DNA of 64,000 bases from Streptomyces bicolor. Lineage in GTDB: Bacteria; Actinomycetota; Actinomycetes; Streptomycetales; Streptomycetaceae. Position numbers and translations under genes: made by a program. The notes under the pieces are model-generated. The model was given only the letters and a program-made list of their open reading frames with translations. It did no database searches and was not told where the DNA came from. Positions 30,038-38,422 of this stretch are shown here, in pieces (position 1 is the stretch's first letter; every line of letters starts with the position of its first letter). Where the stretch lies: NCBI RefSeq assembly GCF_000719285.1, contig NZ_JOFS01000020.1:1-64000 (forward strand). The letters run 5' to 3'.

Positions 30038-30676
30038 CTACCGGTACCGCACAGGCCTCTTGATTCCAGCCCGCTTGGCCCGCCCGACGCGATCCTCCCC
30101 CGCGCTGTCGCGCTCCTTCGCCGACAGCGCCCATTCAGTGGGCTGCATGAAGAGCAGCTCACCACTGCCCGGCACGATGGCCGCGCCGCCGAACGGTTCG
30201 TCCCCGGCGAACCACACGCCGTTGGCGATGCCGTCCGGCCAGCGGGATTGCCCCAGGGGATCCTTGGCCAGCAGGGTTACCGGCGGCTGGCCGGCTTTGT
30301 CGCCCAGCCTCATGTGGAGCCGTAGAGGCCGCTCCAGTTTGACTTTCTCGACGGGCGCACGGAATTCCAGAGGGTACGTACGGAAGACGCGCGCGCATCG
30401 CCAGGTCAGGAACAGTCGGCCGTAAGCGAGGAAAAACGCGATGAGGAGGCCGAACATTCCCGCGATGGCGAACGGCAGCGCGTACCCGCGCGAGTCCATC
30501 GGCCACGCGAACATCTGGACAAACAGAGCCGCACTGGGCAGACCGAGCTTCGCGAACCGCGTCAGGGCGGAGCGGTAGTAATACCCCAGCGCGCCCTTGA
30601 AGTCCGTGCCGTCCGTCGCGTAAGGCGCCTGCACCATCTCTGACACTGCGGATCCTCCAGTCTCGCCCGTGCTCAT
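30038..30676 (-). CDS. two-TM protein of T7SS cassette B
   Basis: The 212-residue protein has a soluble start, two membrane helices (about residues 46-62 and 66-88) and a C-terminal soluble domain with SRWPDGIANGVWFAGDE and ELLFMQPTEW. It ends in a basic tail. Its ATG overlaps the stop of the 237-residue gene by four bases (ATGA), so the cassette is translationally coupled throughout. Two relatives lie nearby, one truncated (29765) and one on the plus strand (29115). Position matches the two-TM gene of cassette A. Confidence 0.75.
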   Translation of the reverse strand: MSTGETGGSAVSEMVQAPYATDGTDFKGALGYYYRSALTRFAKLGLPSAALFVQMFAWPMDSRGYALPFAIAGMFGLLIAFFLAYGRLFLTWRCARVFRTYPLEFRAPVEKVKLERPLRLHMRLGDKAGQPPVTLLAKDPLGQSRWPDGIANGVWFAGDEPFGGAAIVPGSGELLFMQPTEWALSAKERDSAGEDRVGRAKRAGIKRPVRYR

Positions 30677-31386
30677 CCGAAGGGACTCTTTTCCCCCGAG
30701 CCGGCCCCAGGAGCTCCGAAGGGTCCGAATGCGCCGTTCGCTTCCGCCGGAGCGTTCGGGTCGGTGAAGGTCACCGTCCGGGCGACGCCCAGCAGCACTC
30801 CCCGGTAGTCGTCGGCCAACTGCACCGCCGGAGTCACCAACTGCACGGTGATGACCGACGAGGAGCGCGTGTCCGGAATGGCCACCGTGCCCTGCCAGAC
30901 CGTCTCCTCCAGGGGCTCGTCCTGCCCCTGGGGCGGTGCGCCCGGAGAGACCGTGCGCCGTTCCGACTCGATCAGGAAACCCGTACCGATGGGCAGTTCC
31001 ACCGGAACGATGCCGTTGTCCGCACCGGTCCCGGCACCGGCCGCCAGCATCTGCGTGAGCGCCGCCTTCGGGTTCCCCTTGGGCGTCGAGAGCGTGGAGA
31101 CCGTCAGGACGGACATGACGGGGTCACCGGTGCTGTCGTCGGGGTGCATTCCGAGCGCGCACCCCTGCACCTGCTGGCTCCGCAGCATGCTCACGACGAC
31201 GGCGTAGAGGCGGAACACCTGATCGGCGCGATCACGCGCCTCCGCGGGAAGTTCACTGATCTGCCGAGCCATCTCCAGGAGCCCCTCAGCCGTCGGCTGG
31301 AGGTCCAACTTGAGGTAGCCGTACGGGAGTCCGTACCAGTAATCCGGCTTCGGCTCGGGCGGGGCGATGTCAAGGAAGCTGTTCAC
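30673..31386 (-). CDS. soluble protein of T7SS cassette B ending in SPFG
   Basis: The 237-residue protein opens MNSFLDIAPPEPKPDYWYG and has a mixed alpha/beta pattern without TM or signal peptide. Near the end it has SSVITVQLVTPAVQLADDYR and a Gly/Pro-rich tail ending EKSPFG. The same S-P-F-G end occurs on EsxB (50589) and the WXG protein at 41372. It overlaps its neighbours by four bases on both sides. Position and size match the 289-residue protein of cassette A. Function is unknown; an adaptor or chaperone role is inference. Confidence 0.7.
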   Translation of the reverse strand: MNSFLDIAPPEPKPDYWYGLPYGYLKLDLQPTAEGLLEMARQISELPAEARDRADQVFRLYAVVVSMLRSQQVQGCALGMHPDDSTGDPVMSVLTVSTLSTPKGNPKAALTQMLAAGAGTGADNGIVPVELPIGTGFLIESERRTVSPGAPPQGQDEPLEETVWQGTVAIPDTRSSSVITVQLVTPAVQLADDYRGVLLGVARTVTFTDPNAPAEANGAFGPFGAPGAGSGEKSPFG

Positions 31387-32669
31387 AGTCGGATGCCCCT
31401 CATCATTTCGCCCATGTCCGTCAGGATGCCGATGGCGCCGCCCTTCAGCCCGGTGGAGGCAGCGCCGATCTTCGTCACCTCGGCGGCGTCATGTCCGTAG
31501 CCGTTCTTCGGAAGAACGCCGGCGGTCTCCAGCGACGAAGCCCCGTTCGCGAGTACGTTCACGCCTTGGATCGAGTACTGGAGCGCACCGACCGCCGGAT
31601 CCGTCGCGGCCTCGAGCGCCTTGAACTTGAAGGCCGGCACGATCTCGCTGCCGAAGTTGGCCATCTTCGAGCCGAGCGACAGGGCCTCTCCGCCCTCCCG
31701 GGCGACCGCCGCCGCGAGCCCCGCCTCGCTCCCGGCCCTGGCCAGCGCTCCGACGCCGGGCACCATGCCGAGGGTGTCACCGACCATCGCGCCCCACGCG
31801 AACGCCCCTTCTTTCCACCCGTACTTGCCCATCAGGGAATCCCTGAAGTCCTCGCTCGAGAGGTTCTTGGTCATGGCGAGCGCGCTGGCGCCCACGGCGA
31901 TCGCCGCGAAGATCGGCGCGGCCGGCGTCGGAAGGAGGGCGAGGAGACCGGCGATCGCGCCGATGGTTCCGGCGTGCTCGTAGATCTGCTTGCCGACCCA
32001 GGCGATGCCCTCACCGATGGCCGAAACGGTCTTGCTGAGCCACCCCGGCTCCTTCGGCGCCAGCTTGTCGTCGGCCTCGTCGAGCTTGCCGGCGATGAAC
32101 TCGGCCCGCTTGGTGTGGTCGTCCTCCAGGTCCTTCGCCTTCTTGATGACGTCGTTGTACGCCGTAGTGGCGTTGTTGAGCTGGGTGGTGGCCTCGTTCA
32201 ACGCGCTCTCGGCGGCCCGCAGCCGGGTCGTGGCGGCATCGGCCTCCGCCTGGGAGGGGAACTCCTTCCCGGCGAGCTTGAGGTCCGGGTGCTGGTTGGC
32301 CTCGTCACGACGCTGCTTGGCCGAGTCCATGGCGGACTTCTTCTCGCGCGCGGCGTCGTCGTACTTCTTCGCCAGGTCACGGTGGGAGGCAAGGTCGCCG
32401 TCCCAGGTCCCCAGCCAGTTGGCGGCCTTCCCCAGGGAGTTCCCGGCGTTCCTCATGTACTCCTTGAGGTCGCCGTCGAGGGCGTCCCGGAACGCGCTCG
32501 CCGCGTCCCCCTCCCAGGAGGAACTGGCCGCGATCAGCCTCTCGATCTGGCGATGGCAGTTGTCCAGCGTCTCCGCCGCGGACTTCACCTTCTTCTGCAG
32601 CGCCGAAACCGCTTCGGGTACCCCGGGAACGGGGTTCCAGCCGAGGTTCGGATACGGGTTCGCGGCCAT
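31383..32669 (-). CDS. large WXG protein of T7SS cassette B (putative secreted substrate)
   Basis: The 428-residue protein has an N-terminal helical hairpin with W52EG, a long charged coiled-coil region (about residues 60-215), then a hydrophobic Gly/Ala-rich part (GTIGAIAGLLALLPTPAAP, FAAIAVGASALAM) and an amphipathic C-terminus. The arrangement and the AIAVGASALA/ALAIGASALA segment match the 406-residue protein of cassette A. No enzymatic toxin domain is recognisable. It overlaps the small helical gene by one base (TGATG) and the next gene by four. Confidence 0.8.
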   Translation of the reverse strand: MAANPYPNLGWNPVPGVPEAVSALQKKVKSAAETLDNCHRQIERLIAASSSWEGDAASAFRDALDGDLKEYMRNAGNSLGKAANWLGTWDGDLASHRDLAKKYDDAAREKKSAMDSAKQRRDEANQHPDLKLAGKEFPSQAEADAATTRLRAAESALNEATTQLNNATTAYNDVIKKAKDLEDDHTKRAEFIAGKLDEADDKLAPKEPGWLSKTVSAIGEGIAWVGKQIYEHAGTIGAIAGLLALLPTPAAPIFAAIAVGASALAMTKNLSSEDFRDSLMGKYGWKEGAFAWGAMVGDTLGMVPGVGALARAGSEAGLAAAVAREGGEALSLGSKMANFGSEIVPAFKFKALEAATDPAVGALQYSIQGVNVLANGASSLETAGVLPKNGYGHDAAEVTKIGAASTGLKGGAIGILTDMGEMMRGIRL

Positions 32670-32995
32670 CAGCGGGTCCCCCCTGCGTTCGCGGCGGCCG
32701 TGTCGTTCATCTGCTTCAGGGCCTTCGACAGCTCTTCTTCGAACGTCTTGTAGCTCAGCATGGTCGTCTCGACGCCCTCACCGACCGCCTTGATCAGCTC
32801 CTTCAGCTGATCCGTCCCATACGCCCACCTGTCCTGGAAGGTGTCACAGGCTTCGTCCAGCCGAGCCGTACCGATCTGGTCGGCGCGGACGTCCGCGAGA
32901 GCCTTGCGGGCTCCCTCCAGTTCCTCGACCGATCGCTTCAATGTGTCACCGAATGACTTCAGATGGTCGAGATCGACCTTGAATTCCCCAGCCAC
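32669..32995 (-). CDS. small helical WXG100-like protein of cassette B
   Basis: The 108-residue all-helical protein starts at GTG 32995 (VAGEFKVDLDHLKSF). It carries LDEACDTFQDRWAYG, the counterpart of LDNACDDFQDAWGDG in cassette A, in place of a WXG turn. YKTFE near the C-terminus fits the YxxxD/E secretion signal. It is the first gene of cassette B, and its stop overlaps the start of the large WEG gene, a strong hint that they form a pair. Confidence 0.8.
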   Translation of the reverse strand: MAGEFKVDLDHLKSFGDTLKRSVEELEGARKALADVRADQIGTARLDEACDTFQDRWAYGTDQLKELIKAVGEGVETTMLSYKTFEEELSKALKQMNDTAAANAGGTR

Positions 32996-33187
32996 TGAGG
33001 ACCCCCTTGCTCGTTGCGGTGAAGCGATCGTTTGGAACGCAGGGGGCGGTACGGCACCCCCGTGGCGTTGTGGCGACGACAGAGTATCGTCGACTTTTGA
33101 AGATCCTGTGGTTGTCGGAGCGCCGCATTGAGCGGCTGCACGGAGCGAGAAACCTCCGAGGCGGATGCCCTCTCCCGTTTCAAGATC

Positions 33188-33247
33188 GCTCAATGCCGTC
33201 ATGATCAATGCCCTCGCGATCAATGCCGCCATGATCAATGGAGTCGC
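33188..33247. repeat. 15-bp imperfect tandem repeat upstream of cassette B
   Basis: Units GATCAATGCCCTCGC (33203), GATCAATGCCGCCAT (33218) and GATCAATGGAGTCGC (33233) follow a partial copy at 33188-33202. The region 32996-33293 holds no other convincing feature. It lies upstream of the cassette B start. Confidence 0.75.
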
Positions 33248-33293
33248 GAAAGCGCGGGCGCGCCCGAGGCGCCGCGGCCCGGGTCGCGTCTTC

Positions 33294-33575
33294 TCAGCCT
33301 TCGAGGGACGCCAACGCGAGCGTCAGCGGCAGGGTGGCGACCGCCAGCACCAGACCCGTCACCGCCATCCCCATACGGATCTCCCGCTTGCCCCGGCTGC
33401 CCAGGTACGCAGCGATCAGCGGCAGGAGGCAGCACACGAGGAAGCTGAAGTGCCAGCCCTCTTCCTTGATCAAGAAGGCCATGAGGGCCCAACAGGCGGG
33501 CACCGACGCGACGCTCATCATGTGGCAACGCGAGAGGAAGAGCTCAAGACTGTCGCCCCCGCCTATGAAACTCAT
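33294..33575 (-). CDS. small membrane protein
   Basis: This is a 93-residue frame with three hydrophobic segments (ASVPACWALMAFLI, FSFLVCCLLPLIAAYLG and GMAVTGLVLAVATLPLTLAL) joined by short charged loops, a sensible membrane topology. I recognise no family. It lies upstream of cassette B on the same strand, with 300 bp between. Confidence 0.5.
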   Translation of the reverse strand: MSFIGGGDSLELFLSRCHMMSVASVPACWALMAFLIKEEGWHFSFLVCCLLPLIAAYLGSRGKREIRMGMAVTGLVLAVATLPLTLALASLEG

Positions 33576-33786
33576 GCCCCGAACCGCTTTCTTCCGCTTC
33601 TACGACCGGGTGAGCGTAGCCACCGGTGCCGGTACGAGGAAACTCGCCGGTTGCCTGGAACGCGTGGGCCTCAGAGCGCTGCACGAGCGGGATCGCTCGA
33701 CGGGTGAGCAGCGCCAGGCGACCGACCACATACGGCCCCACAGGCGCCCTCTGAATGCGGGAAGGGCTTCGCTAAGCTCACGCACC

Positions 33787-34461
33787 ATGTTGCCGCCGCA
33801 CACCCCCTCCCCCGCACCGGACGCCACGGTCATCCGTACCGGCCGCCGCGCAGCCACGACCGGGTTGCCCTGCTCCGTCGTCCTCATCGCGATGGGCGCC
33901 ATCGGCGTCTTCGGCGCGGTTGTGGTTGCCTCCGGGAATCAGCGGGGCGAGTCGTCCATCGCCGGCTTCGCAGGCATCGCCTTCATGCTGGCGCTCGGCG
34001 CACTCGGCGTGTTCCTCTTCATCGGCAACTGGGCGAACCGCCGCGCCAGGATCCTCCTCGACCACACAGGCCTGTGGGTCGACAACGGAAAGCTTCGGAA
34101 CGTCATCCCGTGGCAGACCCTCGCCGGAGTCGGCCTCTACTGGAGCAAACTCGGCCGAAGCCAGAAGCTCTACTCCCTCGAACTGTTCCCAACGGGCCCC
34201 ATCGACCGGGACGACCCGGTCCTGTGGGGCCTGGTCCGCGACGAGGAGCCACTGCGCCCCGAGCTTCCCCGCCTGCGCTACCGCCTCCCCTTCCCGGCCG
34301 CCTGCCGGCAGGAGGTTGTCGCGGCGGTCCAGCAGTTCGTCCCGCAGCTGTGGCTGGGCGAATCCGAGCGCGCGGCGGGCCACATCGGCCGGCCCGACCT
34401 TCAGGGGCACCGGAGGCGGGTCAGTGCTCGGCTGACGCCGAAGCAGGCGGAGAACCAGTGA
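33787..34461 (+). CDS. two-TM protein with PH-like domain
   Basis: The 224-residue protein starts at ATG 33787 (MLPPHTPSPAPD). Two membrane helices (about 28-48 and 58-78) are followed by a beta-rich segment with LLDHTGLWVDNGKLRNVIPW and WSKLGRSQKLYSLEL, typical of bacterial membrane-anchored PH-like proteins. The tail is basic. It resembles in layout the protein at 4522. There is no operon partner apart from the unrelated gene 336 bp downstream. Confidence 0.7.
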   Translation: MLPPHTPSPAPDATVIRTGRRAATTGLPCSVVLIAMGAIGVFGAVVVASGNQRGESSIAGFAGIAFMLALGALGVFLFIGNWANRRARILLDHTGLWVDNGKLRNVIPWQTLAGVGLYWSKLGRSQKLYSLELFPTGPIDRDDPVLWGLVRDEEPLRPELPRLRYRLPFPAACRQEVVAAVQQFVPQLWLGESERAAGHIGRPDLQGHRRRVSARLTPKQAENQ

Positions 34462-34797
34462 TCGGAATGCCGGGGTCATCCGCGAGGTACACCCACAAGC
34501 CGCGCGTCGGATCATCTTTGACGCAGGCCTTCGCTTTCAGTCCGTGACGTGCGAAAGAAGACTACGAACACGCCAGGACAGCCAGCACTGGACGGCAGCT
34601 GCGAAGTCCCGTCAAAAATGGGTTTCTTCAACGGTCGATTGCCATCCATTCCAGGGGAGGAACAAGGGTCGCCGGCACCTTGCCCAGTGACGAGCCGCGT
34701 TCAATACACCTCATCTGCGCCCCTGTTGGGCAGACGAATCACCCCACCGGGACAATCCCTTTGGCTGGCTACTGGACCGATCGGAGATACACACCGG
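34462..34797. other. intergenic region without a recognised feature
   Basis: I find no convincing gene, hairpin or repeat in these 336 bases. A weak frame enters the gene at 34798 from upstream, but its codon use is not Streptomyces-like. Confidence 0.4.
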
Positions 34798-35421
34798 ATG
34801 AACAAGGACTGCCGTGACCAGGTCAAACCGCACCTCCATCCAGGGGAACAGCTGATCGCGGTCTGTGAGTGCCACACGGCGCCTGGCGTCCCGGAGCGTC
34901 CCGTCTGGTTGCGTCAGCCACCCAGGTCCCAGGAGTCGGAGCTGGAGCGCCGAATCAAGTCCCGTCTCCCCGGGGCCGTACAGCGGTTCCTGCGGCCGAG
35001 GGAACCGAAGCCCATGGGACGGTTCGAGCAGCAGATGGAAGGCCTTGAACAGGCGAAGGACGATGCTCTCGCCCGGGCAGTCCACGGCAAGGGCATGCAT
35101 GGCGGCTGGGAGAGCCAGGCCGGCCAGTTCCTGGTGGCGCACTACACCGCCGCGTATCTGCCCGCCTCGACACTGGCAACCGCGTTCACCGACCGACGAG
35201 TGCTCGTACTCGCCGACCGCGCGAAACTCTGGCAGACCAAGCGAGCGTTCGAGGTGCAGTGGGAGGCCCCGCGAGCCGCTGTCCTCGGGGTTCGCGCGAA
35301 CCCCAAGGGGGTTTTCCAACGGGGCCGTTTCGAGCTGACGTTCGCGGACGAGTCCTGGATAGCGTTGGTGGCGGAAGTACCGACGCATGCGGAGTCGTTC
35401 GCCGTGCAGGTGGGTTGCTGA
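34798..35421 (+). CDS. unrecognised soluble protein
   Basis: The 207-residue protein starts at ATG 34798 (MNKDCRDQVKPHLHPGEQLI). The opening HPGEQLIAVCECH resembles the first strand of PH-like proteins. A charged helical middle follows, then a second beta-rich segment (AFTDRRVLVLADRAKLWQTK, RGRFELTFADESW) that also looks PH-like. No TM or signal peptide is visible. I do not know a function. The next frame overlaps its end. Confidence 0.65.
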   Translation: MNKDCRDQVKPHLHPGEQLIAVCECHTAPGVPERPVWLRQPPRSQESELERRIKSRLPGAVQRFLRPREPKPMGRFEQQMEGLEQAKDDALARAVHGKGMHGGWESQAGQFLVAHYTAAYLPASTLATAFTDRRVLVLADRAKLWQTKRAFEVQWEAPRAAVLGVRANPKGVFQRGRFELTFADESWIALVAEVPTHAESFAVQVGC

Positions 35422-35740
35422 GAGTTCCCAGGAAAAGAGGCTCAACGGCGGTTGGAACTGCTCGGCCGGAGGCCTCGGGATCGCTGTGTGCCTCTGGGGG
35501 GAACGCGTGCTGGCCGTCGGGGAGCGGCAGGTCAGCCTCCTGTACGTCGATGAACACGAGGCCGAGATCGCCTGGTCCGTCCCCCGGGAGCAGTTGGCCG
35601 GCGTGGAGCATGCCCTCTGGGACGCCCATGACGCTCAGCAGGCCACGCTGCGGTGGCACATCAGGGACGGTTCCTGGTACGACGTGAAGGCACAGGGGGG
35701 AGGGTGGAAGCTCCTCGTCGATGGCCTGCCTCTGCGCTGA
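35387..35740 (+). CDS. possible partial PH-like protein, start uncertain
   Basis: The reading frame codes for 117 residues from ATG 35387, overlapping the previous gene by 35 bases in another frame. The convincing part begins at about residue 30: IAVCLWGERVLAVGERQVSL, then EIAWSVPREQLAGVEHALWD. This is the strand pattern of a PH-like domain. GTG at 35486, behind GGAGG, would give a truncated domain. It may be a remnant of a duplicated neighbour or the C-terminus of a gene broken by a frameshift. Confidence 0.45.
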   Translation: MRSRSPCRWVAESSQEKRLNGGWNCSAGGLGIAVCLWGERVLAVGERQVSLLYVDEHEAEIAWSVPREQLAGVEHALWDAHDAQQATLRWHIRDGSWYDVKAQGGGWKLLVDGLPLR

Positions 35741-36031
35741 GTTCGGCGGCGGCCGTCGCAGTATGCCTCCACGCCGGTTTCTACGCAGTTGCCGTTACCA
35801 GGCGGGGGTGGCCCCTCAGCCGAAGCGGTTCATGCCGGACGTAGGGCGGGGTGCCGGCGGGTCTCGTCGTACGTAGGCGTATTGGCGATGTACGACGTGA
35901 GCGGACCCAATAGCCCGTCGCCGGATGACTGTCTCCTGGACCGAGACCCGGGCGTCCGACAGGATGGCGCTCTCCCCCGCTAGGGCGCGGCACCGCAGAG
36001 GGCGCCGTAGTGGCCGGACCGCCAACTCCGG
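35741..36031. other. intergenic region without a recognised feature
   Basis: No supported gene or strong hairpin is visible in these 291 bases, which separate a plus-strand gene from a minus-strand toxin-antitoxin module. Confidence 0.35.
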
Positions 36032-36403
36032 TCAGGGTTTGCCGATGTCAACGGCCCACACGCCCGTACCGTTGTATGCCTCGGGCGTGGCGGTCAGTAC
36101 CTGACCCTCGACTGCACCGGAGACGGCGGCGTGGACAGCGTGGCCGTACGCCCACTCCAGACCGGCCTCAACCGCCTGTTCGACCGTGGCGGCGCCGGCG
36201 AAGTCAAGCGGCAGAAACTCAAGCCCGGGCAATGCCCCGACATGTGCTGCCGCGCCGGGGAGTTGAAGACTCGCCGCCACCAGACACAGCGCTGGAATGT
36301 GCGCACGCTGGTCCGGATCGTCGACCTCGACGGCGGCCAGGCCTGACAACAATCGGTGACCACGGCACAAGGCGAGCACCGCCGTGTGGTCCAGGACGAT
36401 CAA
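36032..36403 (-). CDS. PIN-domain (VapC-like) toxin
   Basis: The 123-residue protein starts at TTG 36403 (LIVLDHTAVLAL); this start overlaps the antitoxin TGA as TTGA. The opening LDHTAVLAL carries the first PIN aspartate, and the C-terminal WAYGHAVHAA and GQVLTATPEAY segments fit the last PIN strands. One of the usual acidic positions before AVHAA appears to be G/H, so RNase activity is uncertain. VapC proteins cleave RNA; antitoxin binding restrains them. An alternative start at 36445 would overlap the antitoxin by 46 bases. Confidence 0.75.
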   Translation of the reverse strand: MIVLDHTAVLALCRGHRLLSGLAAVEVDDPDQRAHIPALCLVAASLQLPGAAAHVGALPGLEFLPLDFAGAATVEQAVEAGLEWAYGHAVHAAVSGAVEGQVLTATPEAYNGTGVWAVDIGKP

Positions 36404-36663
36404 CGGCGCTCCCCCAGTTGCCTGGAGGCGATCGCGGCGCGCCATTCCTGCGCCTCCCGCAAATCAGCCTCGGTGAAGTCCTTACGCAGGTTGGCCCGTA
36501 CATACGCGATGCCCCGTGCCGTTCGCTCCGCACGCTCCGCCTCTGTTGGCGTTGTGGCAACCACGCGCTCGACGTAGGCGCGCGTGCTCAGACCGCGCTC
36601 CTCGGCGAGGGTACGCAGACGGTCCCTTGTCGACTCACTGATCTTGATGGTGGTGTCAGCCAT
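36400..36663 (-). CDS. ribbon-helix-helix antitoxin (VapB-like)
   Basis: The 87-residue protein (MADTTIKISESTRDRLRTLA) has a typical N-terminal RHH DNA-binding motif (strand TTIKIS, then two helices) and a charged C-terminal tail for toxin binding. It lies directly upstream of the PIN gene and overlaps it, the standard antitoxin-first order. It probably represses its own promoter at 36664-36800. Confidence 0.8.
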   Translation of the reverse strand: MADTTIKISESTRDRLRTLAEERGLSTRAYVERVVATTPTEAERAERTARGIAYVRANLRKDFTEADLREAQEWRAAIASRQLGERR

Positions 36664-36800
36664 GCCGGAAGAATACAAATGAATACCGGGATACGGGAAG
36701 CCGAGGGGGGCGCCACAACGAGTAGTGCCGCGCCCACCTTCGACCGGGCGCTGAAGCCTGCAAACCCACGCCCTTGATCTTCCCTACGCCTCCCGGCGAG

Positions 36801-37856
36801 CTAGGGAAGTGCGGCTGGGCTGTCGCATCCATGGCGGGCGGCCGATTGGTCGGCGAAGCGCTGTATATCCGCCCGTTCGCTCTTGTTGAGAGGGGCCGAT
36901 GTGAACTCTCGGTCACTCCCCTCGACCGGCGAAGCGTGGTAGTAGCCGATACCCAGGGCGCCCTGGCATGTGGCTGACGTCCAGGCCGTGGACCTCTCGA
37001 CTCCCGAGGGGGCGTCGTGGCCGCCGTACTTGCCGTTGATGACGGCGTCGGACGCGTCGCTGAAGGGACCGTACTCGGCGAAAAGTCGCAGGCTACCGAC
37101 GAGTACACACTCTTCCACCGGCGCCTGCGCGGCGGCTGTCTCCCGTACCGTCGGTACGGACGTCATCCCCTTGCAGGTCCCCGTGGCGGCATCGGCCGAC
37201 ACGGTCCTGGCATTGGTTTCTGGAGCGGTGAGCTTGTCCGTGTCCCCCGTCTGCGTCTCGCAGCCGGTCTTGTCCGCCGCGCGCTGTGCCGTCCCGGTGG
37301 CGACTTGGGCGAGCTTGAGCCGGATGGACTCTGTGACCTCGGTGTCGTACGGCGAATCGGCCGTCACGAGGATGCCGCTGCCCTCTTTCGGTGACCAGTT
37401 CTTGCAGCTGAGGAGTACCGACGCGGTCGCCTCGAGGTCATCGGTGACCATGAACCCCTGCCACCCGGCGCTCAGGGGTACGACAGGGGTCTTCTCGTCC
37501 CCCTGGAAGGCGGCGTACGCGCTGTGGGCGCCGGCCGTGGTCTCGATGGCTATCTCGATGCCGTCGACCTCGCATCTCGTCGCCAGTCCAGCAGGTTCCG
37601 TCACATCGCCGGACACGTCGAACTGCGAACTGGAGACGTCGAATCCCATGCCGAGCAGGGAAAGTTTCGACTTCCCCGCCAGGTCCAGTACCGAGTCGAC
37701 GGGAAGCATCCCACTGCACGCTCGTCCGGTCTTGGCAGCCGGGTACTGGAGCTGAAATCCGTAGTACCCAGCCCCCAGCACGGCGAGGGCAACCGTGGAG
37801 CCGATCAGCCCACGTCTCCCTTTTCCTCGGAACAGAGCCCGAGAGTCCCACTTCAT
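36801..37856 (-). CDS. N-terminally anchored extracellular protein
   Basis: The 351-residue protein starts at ATG 37856 (MKWDSRALFRGKGRRG). One membrane anchor lies at about residues 17-36 (LIGSTVALAVLGAGYYGF); no lipobox follows. The outer part is about 310 residues with several cysteines (RACSGML, TRCEVDG, LSCKNWS, GTCKGMT, TSATCQG) that may form disulfides. It lies downstream of a decayed large-protein remnant (37943-38297), as the lipoprotein at 38423 lies after the 744-residue gene. Function is unknown. Confidence 0.7.
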   Translation of the reverse strand: MKWDSRALFRGKGRRGLIGSTVALAVLGAGYYGFQLQYPAAKTGRACSGMLPVDSVLDLAGKSKLSLLGMGFDVSSSQFDVSGDVTEPAGLATRCEVDGIEIAIETTAGAHSAYAAFQGDEKTPVVPLSAGWQGFMVTDDLEATASVLLSCKNWSPKEGSGILVTADSPYDTEVTESIRLKLAQVATGTAQRAADKTGCETQTGDTDKLTAPETNARTVSADAATGTCKGMTSVPTVRETAAAQAPVEECVLVGSLRLFAEYGPFSDASDAVINGKYGGHDAPSGVERSTAWTSATCQGALGIGYYHASPVEGSDREFTSAPLNKSERADIQRFADQSAARHGCDSPAALP

Positions 37857-37942
37857 CTGCCGCAATCCCTGTCTGCCTGACGATTGACCGAACCTACACA
37901 TGCACCGCGTGTGACCCTCGGACCGCCCCCGGGCTGTCCGGG

Positions 37943-38297
37943 TCAGCCCTGCCCCGTGCCCCTCTTGTCCTGGCCGTAACCGCCCAGGTTGCTCTCGGCC
38001 GCATGGAACCCCTGCTCGACCTCGTTGGCCAGGATGTTGTTGTAGTCGGCGACGTCGCCCTTGCCCTGGGCCGCGGAGTTCTGGTAGGCCTCCTGGAGAA
38101 CGGGCCGATGTGGAGTGCTTCGCGTTCTCCCAGTCCGCACCTCTGCGGTACACCGTGTCCCCCCGGGTGTCCCGACCGACGGCCGGCGTGGCTACGAAGG
38201 AGGTGCCGACACCGATGCCGGTGCCCACGATGCCCGCCGCGTAGCTGCCCGCGCGCAGCATGGGCGTCGTTGTAGGCCTTGTCGGCCCCCACAACAT
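37943..38297 (-). pseudogene. C-terminal remnant of a large T7SS-type protein
   Basis: Coding-like sequence crosses frames. One frame reads GADKAYNDAH, a second reads MLRAGSYAAGIVGTGIGVGT and GDTVYRRGADWENAKHS, and a third reads PVLQEAYQNSAAQGKGDVAD to YGQDKRGTGQG before a stop at 37943. At least two frameshifts (near 38260 and 38100) are needed. The segment has the Gly-rich hydrophobic then charged C-terminal layout of the 744-residue protein at 39076, so it is probably a remnant of a relative. Confidence 0.6.
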
Positions 38298-38422
38298 CGC
38301 CGATGTCGGGCTCCGACGACGGATCGCGATGCTTCCCCTGAATTCCCGGAAGACTTGGCGATTTCCCTTAATAAACCGTTTCGGGTCTGATTGAGGTCAG
38401 GCCTGCCCTGAAGACCGTCAGG

